Shown piece after piece: positions 56,001 through 62,300 of a DNA stretch of 64,000 nt (the first letter of the stretch is position 1; each line of letters begins with the position of its first letter). The stretch comes from Allacma fusca. Lineage: Eukaryota; Arthropoda; Collembola; Symphypleona; Sminthuridae. A program made the translations under genes and the position numbers. The notes beneath the pieces were generated by a model. That model saw only the letters and a program-made list of their open reading frames with translations, was not told the origin of the DNA and did no database searches. Where the stretch lies: NCBI GenBank assembly GCA_947179485.1, contig OX359246.1, positions 74,055,508 through 74,119,507 of the forward strand, written 5' to 3'.

Positions 56001-58001
56001 TGGGCTTGCAGTTTCTGGACCATTTCGTTTTTCCTGAGCGAGCAAACGCTCTAGCTCTCCGGATGTGGCTGTTGACGTCGGAATGTTTGTTGGTTCAAAG
56101 TGCGCTGGAGGTAATTCTCTGGTTTGAAGGTCTATCTTTGACTCAGCACATACCAAGTGAAAGTCGTTATCATTTCTCCACTTTATCCATTCCTGGCGGT
56201 GGCGTGCTAATTCTTTCATTAATCCTTCCTTTTGCTTTTTCGCACTGTCTGCGTTGACGTTTTGTCTGGCAAGGTTGCGGATGATTTCCCCGAGATCTTT
56301 AATTCGGTTTACCATCTCCTCGTGCTTCCCTGCCTTCCTGGAGTCCTCTCCAATCTTTACGATGTTCGACTGCCATTTCGCCGGTGGTTGGGTTGGTACT
56401 GTGCTCTGTCCAAATAGCTCTAAGATGGTCATCTGAGCTTCCTTCTTGACCTTCTTCTCCTTTTTCGCACGCTTCTTTGCATGACGTTCACATTCCTGTT
56501 GTATCACTGGTCCACTGTCGGTTGCAATTACTTGTCGTAACCTTTTACATCCTTTCCTACTACAGGTTTGGATGGGTACTGTCTCTTCCTCTTCTGAGTC
56601 TGAAGACGATTCATTGGCGGTATCTCTGTCCGCTGTTGTAGCTGTGTCCGTGGCTGTTTCCTCGCTCCATGGTGTCACAGCTACTGATGGTGGAGTCACT
56701 ACAGGTACTTCCACTGGTCTTTCTCTTTGAGCGATGCAAACTGCACGCTGTGGTTTAGGTGGTTCACTATTAACCGGTATTGTTGGCGGTGGCATCTTTG
56801 TGACCGCGGTATAGCTTAGGGCTGGAGCTGCTATGGGTACTGTCAGTATTGACTCCCTCTCCATTCGGTCCTTGTAATCTCTCGCCGCTGGCGATAGAAA
56901 TGGCGAAGGTGGTGGGGTTGACTCTCTCCTGCTCCTTGACCGCGCTGGACTGTCATAGCGGCTCCTTGACCTGTCGTCCTCCCGTCGCTTCTTCCTCTCT
57001 GATGACGACTCCGTCTCCCGCTTCCTGGTCCTGCTGTCTTTAGAGCTGTGTCTTTCCCTTGAACTTTCTCTTGAACTTCTGTGTTGCCTGCCCGAACTTT
57101 CTCCATTAGTGATGGCCCGCCCGCGGCCTCTCCCGGCTGGTACCATATGTGCCGAGTAGGCTGCGAATCTCGGAGGCTCCCTTCGTCGGTCCTCCAAGTT
57201 CCCTCGTCTCAGATCGGGTCCATAGTTGTCATCAATACGTCTACTGATTCTATGGGCTACGTCCTCGACCTGTTCTTCTTGTTGCGGTAACCATTCACTA
57301 ATTTCGGGGATGTTGACTCGGGTTACTCCACAAATAGGGTCGGCTCCCATCACTTTCCGAGATGAGCTTCGACTTGTCTTGCCTCGTTCATATTGAAGGC
57401 CTGGAGTAAATGCCCATGGATCATGGTCATAATCTCCCCTTGGATTCTTTTGTCCGGGCACGTCCTTTTCTTGCCTATAATTTTGGACTAGCCATGGATC
57501 ATCTGGCTGTCTATTACGTGTTCTACAGATAGGGATCTGTCGTCGTATGGGAGTGGGATTAAATTCTTGTCCTTTAAAAAGGTAAACAAGATCATCTGGC
57601 GCTCGCTCGCCTCTATCTACTTCCAGTTGCTGTTCCGGAAAATTTATTGACCCGCAAAAGTGCGGTTCTCGTCGTAGTATACGATAATGTATTGTTAACT
57701 CTGGAGGTTTTCTGAGAGCTCCAATTAGTACTGAATGGGTTACGATCTCTCGCCCATCTCGTCCTTGGACGATAATCCTATGGGGTAACTTCCCGTCTAC
57801 TCTGAGAACAACTTCCAGTCGTCCCGTATCTGAGTTTGGTAAAATTTTTGCTTGTGGTATTTCCACTTCAGTTTGACTCACGTATTGGGTCCAATAACGT
57901 GGTCGATCGTCGTCGTCCCTGTCGACGGCGGGTAGGGCGTCTTGGCGTGGAGTCTCGTTGGTTCGAGACCCGGATGCACGTGACCCTCTGTTCTCTGACA
58001 T
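52929..58001 (-). CDS. 1690-aa ORF with SR-rich, zinc-like and membrane regions
   Basis: From ATG 58001 the order is: a globular N-terminus (1-230); an Arg/Ser-rich domain (about 285-375, RSSRESSRERHSSKDSRTRK) like SR splicing factors; a Pro-rich linker; a Cys/His and Lys-rich patch (TCSRKGCKRLRQ, about 500-560); a charged helical region; an acidic Ser-rich region; then an internal signal-peptide-like segment (NSWLSFLLMFGLITSAVGQS, about 800-820). After this come N-glycosylation sites (NASEEK, YLNETS), hydrophobic segments (VAGAVGMCTTGMVIVGV; LVRFTLRMVIYIGTSVGM), dibasic sites (RERRHA, RTRRSI) and a cytosolic-type C-terminus. It looks like a nuclear regulatory protein fused to, or sharing a frame with, an envelope-like glycoprotein. 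No homologue is recognised. Confidence 0.6.
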   Translation of the reverse strand: MSENRGSRASGSRTNETPRQDALPAVDRDDDDRPRYWTQYVSQTEVEIPQAKILPNSDTGRLEVVLRVDGKLPHRIIVQGRDGREIVTHSVLIGALRKPPELTIHYRILRREPHFCGSINFPEQQLEVDRGERAPDDLVYLFKGQEFNPTPIRRQIPICRTRNRQPDDPWLVQNYRQEKDVPGQKNPRGDYDHDPWAFTPGLQYERGKTSRSSSRKVMGADPICGVTRVNIPEISEWLPQQEEQVEDVAHRISRRIDDNYGPDLRRGNLEDRRREPPRFAAYSAHMVPAGRGRGRAITNGESSGRQHRSSRESSRERHSSKDSRTRKRETESSSERKKRREDDRSRSRYDSPARSRSRRESTPPPSPFLSPAARDYKDRMERESILTVPIAAPALSYTAVTKMPPPTIPVNSEPPKPQRAVCIAQRERPVEVPVVTPPSVAVTPWSEETATDTATTADRDTANESSSDSEEEETVPIQTCSRKGCKRLRQVIATDSGPVIQQECERHAKKRAKKEKKVKKEAQMTILELFGQSTVPTQPPAKWQSNIVKIGEDSRKAGKHEEMVNRIKDLGEIIRNLARQNVNADSAKKQKEGLMKELARHRQEWIKWRNDNDFHLVCAESKIDLQTRELPPAHFEPTNIPTSTATSGELERLLAQEKRNGPETASPTGMATEMPPSPGQNVEVATSELSIAEQHNEQSSSSEDFEVIRSKRRPKDRESSITSDTTEIVNHHQLSLADFANSPQDGTVILSDDEEPRQPTSSIQTPPHTPEMGRGGGGRRGGPIPYLGNSWLSFLLMFGLITSAVGQSNLRKELTGHYGPYQTTRASHYQWWTRLETENPTSPRGFDHVSLDFENKEDSEEIGHYDPYGQRECPPVGNSAVRYQGFGSATAHRLWQNGVVRGVAGAVGMCTTGMVIVGVYTSSILDAVRRWNKPLKTVKIPQDWVLIESQLPDQRPIWMIMPVNASEEKELEDFLKEDPTATEISPNLIALPGDIQRNAHYLNETSVAKVWNQALGKEVDAEESENGRERRHAPEPTSEEEERQQKIRDQRKLPQAIWLMSQAIRDGYHLTTKTLQSVAMDLITKPIPLPLQTKYEIWKEYEIQYGNFINKVIQILGLKNTHTRTRRSILAKDQINNLQRQMQDNPHIITKGEDYVHPTEEIAIGEVVHFTLATTITEANWTIVLLIPHIYNGVDHLEEKELKGWETKAHANVSQTHPLFQRTSERAARERQRRDAFVGPTNAWSPVSYSRQFLKQQLQLMLARIEEEEAHSSSGRPTGIIQQLVRFTLRMVIYIGTSVGMDFGGNQDPIRKGDPGRSHPRRTEGAEGPVLASEEEPAVPTEQAVEAQEEGAGTSAKVIKEEVLDDEEKPPAEHQVDSSSDNETNSKWVKTRCEYCPLKHGHKPPVRPKTKLAAHEAWQRQKDIPVQYIRRSRPELDRLYGRDNVPNCTFQYRGRQRGPEPDSERPRVRVYSPIRTVIFNDTRDRRGSRSPSPGPSTIAGQPIQPIEDKLKSRRARQRQRKVEFKEERQENPPAPAPEDPLAQPDSPDVRFVDLAHVSFYIGVRGWMVAPSWEDEDAEIVIFTNPNETQLYSQLDPVRLQVRNMVERANDPLDHSPPRFPDQVLEEISGDERHSRIEHSTPGEPTTSATTWTPGKDPPCVLIVIRNLPSTQRDFQHIISHIVQPTVQNKI

Positions 58002-58194
58002 CTGGTTGAAGATAGAATACTTTGCAGTAATCTGTTTTAATGATTGTGTACGTACCTACGTATCGGATTCTCCTTCGACCTTGTCGTATGAGATAACTAA
58101 TGAGATTTATACGGTCTCCAATCTTGAGATCAATCTCGCTTTGACCAAAACTAACACAGTTTGGTATTGTTGTTAAGTATCTGGTGGTGCTCAT
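57868..58194 (-). CDS. 108-aa basic ORF, coupled by ATGA; SH3-like module possible
   Basis: Its ATG overlaps the TGA of the upstream coiled-coil ORF (ATGA at 58194-58191), a layout that permits termination-reinitiation. Its 3' part overlaps the start of the 1690-aa ORF in another frame. The segment IDLKIGDRINLISYLIRQGR followed by RIRYVGTYTIIK and KVFYLQP resembles the GPY/F integrase C-terminal module (compare FNIGDTVRVFTPTRIVG and YKGPFVVIEV in this element's Pol). That suggests a stand-alone copy of a small beta-barrel. The C-terminus is Arg-rich. Function unknown. Confidence 0.5.
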   Translation of the reverse strand: MSTTRYLTTIPNCVSFGQSEIDLKIGDRINLISYLIRQGRRRIRYVGTYTIIKTDYCKVFYLQPDVREQRVTCIRVSNQRDSTPRRPTRRRQGRRRSTTLLDPIRESN

Positions 58195-58454
58195 TCACTT
58201 TCAGACTGATCCAAATCTTCTCGTCCTCTTTCGGGTACGAGTTGGGTATCGTCTACTTTCTCCGGTTTCTTCAGCGCTTTCTCCTTGAGATGTTTCGCCT
58301 GCTTCTGTAACTCCCGAATTTCCTCCTGAACTTGTTGAAGTTCCTGTTGGATTTGTACTCGTCGGGTTCTGAGGGTCGCTGAATGTTTCTCGGTGATCTG
58401 ACGTATTTGTTCTAATTCTCTCAGGCCTTCTGGGATTGTCTTTCGTGATGACAT
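58191..58454 (-). CDS. Short coiled-coil ORF 5 (87 aa)
   Basis: From ATG 58454 the central 50 residues (LRELEQIRQITEKHSATLRT; QQELQQVQEEIRELQKQAKH) form a strong heptad pattern with no helix breaker. The tail is acidic. It lies in a different frame from the 277-codon Ser/Glu-rich frame that covers the same DNA (58201-59109). Its stop overlaps the next ORF's start. Fifth and last of five similar ORFs. Confidence 0.5.
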   Translation of the reverse strand: MSSRKTIPEGLRELEQIRQITEKHSATLRTRRVQIQQELQQVQEEIRELQKQAKHLKEKALKKPEKVDDTQLVPERGREDLDQSESE

Positions 58455-59109
58455 CCAATGACCTGTCCTCTTCTGTAGAAAATTCTACAGGTGTATTAAT
58501 GACTTCTGTATGCGTATCTACAGAGTCTTGTCCGTTTTCGTCTGCTAGAACTTCCTGGAACTCTTCGTCCTCTTCTGTAGAATTTTCTACAAGGACTTTT
58601 CGTTCCGTGGGTTGGTTGAATTGTTGGCTAGCCTGTTGGCTGCTCGAATTTGATTTTTCAGAGTATTCTTGACTCTCTCGGTTTGTTCTATTTCTCTCTC
58701 CACTCGTGCTATTGCCTCTCTGATCCGACTGCCTTGCGCTTGTAGGCTTTGCAGTGTTTGTCTCTGAGCTTCGCTGGGTGGGCTTGGTGTTGAGTTCCAC
58801 AAAGGGGGGCTCTTCCAAGGCATTTTGCTCATCTGAGTGAAGCAATTGTGTCGAAATATCCACCTCTACTGAGGGCCAAGGCACCTCAACTCGTGAAGTC
58901 GCTTCTGAAGGTCCTTGATTTCCTGTTTCAATTTGTCCAGGTCTCCCTCTCTCTGTCGTAGGCGGTTGATTAATTCTCGGTTCTGATCCCGAATTGTAAG
59001 AATCTGTCTCTCTATACTCACTGCTGTCGTCCACATCAAGTTCTGTTGGGCTTATCCCTGAACTACTTAATTTCTTAAGTGTTTTAAAGTCACTTTCGTC
59101 AATGAGTGG
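58201..59109 (-). CDS. Ser/Glu/Thr-rich ORF under the coiled-coil ORFs
   Basis: This frame is open from just after the stop of short ORF 2 (59110) to a TGA at 58201, about 300 codons, but has no early ATG (first candidate codon GTG at 59034). The product is disordered-looking and rich in Ser, Thr, Glu, Asn and Arg, with a repeated ENSTEEDEE / EFSTEEDRS motif and a basic end (RRYPTRTRKRTRRFG). The DNA under the repeats has two copies of a small hairpin (cctcttctgtagaa...). It shares DNA with short ORFs 3-5. Without an ATG it would need splicing or frameshifting from Pol, whose tail has similar composition and a different frame. Confidence 0.45.
   Translation of the reverse strand, partial: PLIDESDFKTLKKLSSSGISPTELDVDDSSEYRETDSYNSGSEPRINQPPTTERGRPGQIETGNQGPSEATSRVEVPWPSVEVDISTQLLHSDEQNALEEPPFVELNTKPTQRSSETNTAKPTSARQSDQRGNSTSGERNRTNRESQEYSEKSNSSSQQASQQFNQPTERKVLVENSTEEDEEFQEVLADENGQDSVDTHTEVINTPVEFSTEEDRSLDVITKDNPRRPERIRTNTSDHRETFSDPQNPTSTNPTGTSTSSGGNSGVTEAGETSQGESAEETGESRRYPTRTRKRTRRFGSV
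58587..58832 (-). CDS. Short coiled-coil ORF 4 (81 aa)
   Basis: From ATG 58832 a Pro-rich start (PWKSPPLWNSTPSPP) is followed by a long amphipathic helix (RQTLQSLQAQGSRIREAIAR; EREIEQTERVKNTLKNQIRA). Same frame as ORFs 3 and 5, separated by stops. It overlaps the Ser/Glu-rich frame. Confidence 0.5.
   Translation of the reverse strand: MSKMPWKSPPLWNSTPSPPSEAQRQTLQSLQAQGSRIREAIARVEREIEQTERVKNTLKNQIRAANRLANNSTNPRNEKSL
58866..59036 (-). CDS. Short coiled-coil ORF 3 (56 aa)
   Basis: ATG 59036 to TAG 58868-58866. Nearly the whole product is a predicted coiled coil (SIERQILTIRDQNRELINRL; REGDLDKLKQEIKDLQKRLH). It fills the gap between ORFs 2 and 4 and shows the same style, though very short. It overlaps the Ser/Glu-rich frame in another phase. 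Confidence 0.45.
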   Translation of the reverse strand: MWTTAVSIERQILTIRDQNRELINRLRQREGDLDKLKQEIKDLQKRLHELRCLGPQ

Positions 59110-59361
59110 TTAAGTTTCTTCCTCACCTTCCGATGTTACACCTGCGCTGTTTTCAGCTGGTTTATTAAATCCGAAATATCTTCTTTGGCTTTCTGAGTTT
59201 CCTGGAGGGTCGCTTTGTTTCAGTTTGCTCAGTACTTCCTCCTGTTCCGAAATCTGATGTAAAATTCTTTGTTGGAGACGAATTTCGTTCTCCTTTGCCT
59301 TGATTAATTGGGCTTGTAATCCCCTGATGATTAGGATTAATTCTCTCTTTGTATGTGTCAT
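59110..59361 (-). CDS. Short coiled-coil ORF 2 (83 aa)
   Basis: The ATG 59361 lies three bases after the TAA of ORF 1. The N-terminal 45 residues (RELILIIRGLQAQLIKAKEN; EIRLQQRILHQISEQEEVLS) make a clear heptad helix, followed by a polar, acidic end. The first two thirds overlap the end of the Pol tail in another frame. Confidence 0.5.
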   Translation of the reverse strand: MTHTKRELILIIRGLQAQLIKAKENEIRLQQRILHQISEQEEVLSKLKQSDPPGNSESQRRYFGFNKPAENSAGVTSEGEEET

Positions 59362-62300
59362 TAGTTACTCTGGTTGCACCTCGTCTTGTGATTTCTCCAC
59401 TTGTGGGCAGAAACTTGACGTTTGAGGTTTTGTCTCTTGAATTAGCAGTTCTAAAGCTGCGATTCTCTGTTTGATGTACTCTTCCTGAGCTGCGTACTTC
59501 CAAATTTTTATTTGGACTAAATTCCTCTGTTGTTTCAATCCCCTTATCTCGTCCCTGATTTCCTCTAGGGTGTTCATTTACTTTCGAGCGAGTGAAATAT
59601 GGGTAATTTTTATCTAAAAATTCCCGATTATCTGAATAATTTTCTGACGAAAATTTTCTTACTTGTGTACTTGACTGCTTAGTAGTACCTTTTCCTCCTT
59701 GAGTGTTATCTTTGTGTTGATTTAGTCCCTGGTTTGGTTTCCCTCCTCCACTTGGGGTGATTTGAGAGTGTGAGTAATTTTTGTCACAAAATTCTCCTCT
59801 CTGTTGAACTGGCTGAGTTTGGTCACTTGAACTGTCTGCGTAACTTTCGGATGAAAATTCTCTAGTTATTTCTTCGGTTTGAGCAGGTTGAACTTTAAAA
59901 GTCACCTTCTTGCTCGTAGTTGAACTGTTATCTGAACTGGTCGAATTCTTAAGAATTGACCGTGGCTGACTCACTATAACTTTTCCACACTTGTTCCGAT
60001 TTCGTTTTGTCACCAATTCCACTATATCGGAATCTAAATCATAACTATACTCGTCCTCAATGTGTTCTCGCTGGAGGCACTTCTTAAGCCTTTCCACATG
60101 GACTTTCTGTCTCTTTTTAGAATTCCTAAGGTCTTGAATGATATAATTGTCTTTGGCTAAAACTTCTATGACTACAAAGGGTCCTTTGTAAGGGTGAAGA
60201 AAGCGTTCGCTCTTTCCAACTATCCTGGTCGGTGTAAAGACTCGCACTGTGTCTCCGATGTTGAATTTAACGAACCTTCTTTTCCTATCATACCAATCCT
60301 TACTGTAGTCCTGACGTTCCCTTATCTTAGCAATAGCTTTTTCTATTCTAGTAGTGGCTTCCTCAGCACTCATAAAATTTGTGTCGACGCTGCTTAAACA
60401 CAGTTGTAAGTTAAAATCATATATGGGTTGTCGCCTAAACATCATAAAATAAGGAGTTTCTTTGGTCACGTCATGGTGACTGCAATTGTAAGCATTTATT
60501 AGAAACGGTAAACAACTGCACCATAGTGCTTGCTCTATTTGAGTATAATGACTCAGCATAGTGCTTATAGTCTGGACCATTCTTTCTATTTGTCCAACAC
60601 TATTATGTATTAATGCTGTAGATGTAGAATGGTTCATGCCTAATCTGCGAAGTAATGCTTGAGTGATTTCCGCTCTGAATTCGGATCCTCCGTCACTCAG
60701 CAAGTTTTTAAACAGTCCGTATTTTAAAACTACTTTGTGAAGCAAAAATTCTGCTATCCTGTCAGCAGTTTTATCTGGAATTGCTTCTGCGATCACGAAC
60801 TTTGAAACATAATCCTGTGCGATTATAATGTACTTATTCCCTTTTATGCTAATTTGCATGGGTCCAATGAGATCAATACATAGTGCATCTCCTACATTTT
60901 CTATCCTGATTGGATGAAGTAATCCTGCTGGCTTCATTCTCATGGATTTAGCTGCTTGGCAACTTTCACATGACATGACATATTTTGCTACTGAGACGTT
61001 CATTTTTCTCCAAAAATAGTTTTTGTTGAGTCTATGAAGAGTTTTCTGGAATCCTAAATGTCCTCCGCATAGGATCCCATCATGAGCTTTTGATAGTAGG
61101 AAATTTCTAAGTACTCGGGGTACGTATAGCTTACGTCCATCTTTATGTACTATAGTAAGAATCCCTTCTTCATCAATTTCATATCGGCTATACTTTTCTT
61201 TGTCCTTCCAATTTAACGTATGCCGCATCTTTATTTTGTCCATGATGAATAAACAATCTGGATCGTCCCTTTGCATCTCCTGCATGTTATGTTCCTCTAA
61301 CATAGTAACTTGCTCTTCATCTTCAAGTATCCTACACACAGGCTTGTGTGTGGAAAAAGTATCTTTGCTCCCTTCGCACCCCTGTAGTGCGTGAGCTCCT
61401 GGAACAAATTTTATTGCTCTATTTAATGACATGTCCTCAGTTTTCTGAGCGTCTTTATTCCTTTGGTCTTCATCCTGTGAAAGACATAGTGAGTGTGACG
61501 TCTTTTTACTTGTCACAACACCCTGCCCTTTCAAAGGTTGAATCTTCCATGATCTTCCATTGGTGAATTTAATTTCACCTTCCCGGATACTTTTCCTCAG
61601 CTCTTCTACTGTAGTCGCCAGTAGAGAGTAATTATTTTCATTAACTGGATTCTCTGTGGATATGTACGTATGCGACGGCGGAGGGTTTTTGTTTTCCTCC
61701 GACTCGCATGCTGCAGATCTTCGTTGGATATTTTTCATCCATTCATCCACATCTCTGGAAATTTTCATCGCCTTGATCCGCTGTGGGGTATCAAGATCCG
61801 GATTGTTAACATATCCTGGACTTTCTGCATCAGGAACTTGATCAGTCTTCCTGGCAGATTGTGCAGTGTATGTCTTCAATTGCGAAATAACTTCCTGTTT
61901 GAGCTTCCATTCATCTCCTTTTGCTGACGTTGGATTCCTCCAAGTCTCTTCAAATGCAAACCATTTCTCCTCATCTGTGGGATCGTGTCCGGATGGAATG
62001 TGATTTTCCACACTGAACTTTTCCTGTTTCAGTGTCGGTCGGTCGCATTCCTTTTGGACGTTCCTATCCTCATCCGTGAGTACCAATTTCTTGGCCTCTT
62101 TAGGACTGGCGGGATGGGTGGGCGGGAAAGTTGAGGACTTCTTTTGTGTAGTCTCAGCTGCCTGGTTCACCAGATCCGCTGTCTCCTGATTCTTCAAGGC
62201 TTGGTCATGGACTTCCGTATCGGAGTCTACAATTATGGCTGGTGGTAGATGTACAGCTTTTGTTTCAGCCTCACCTGCCCCATCCATTGTTGTGAATTCC

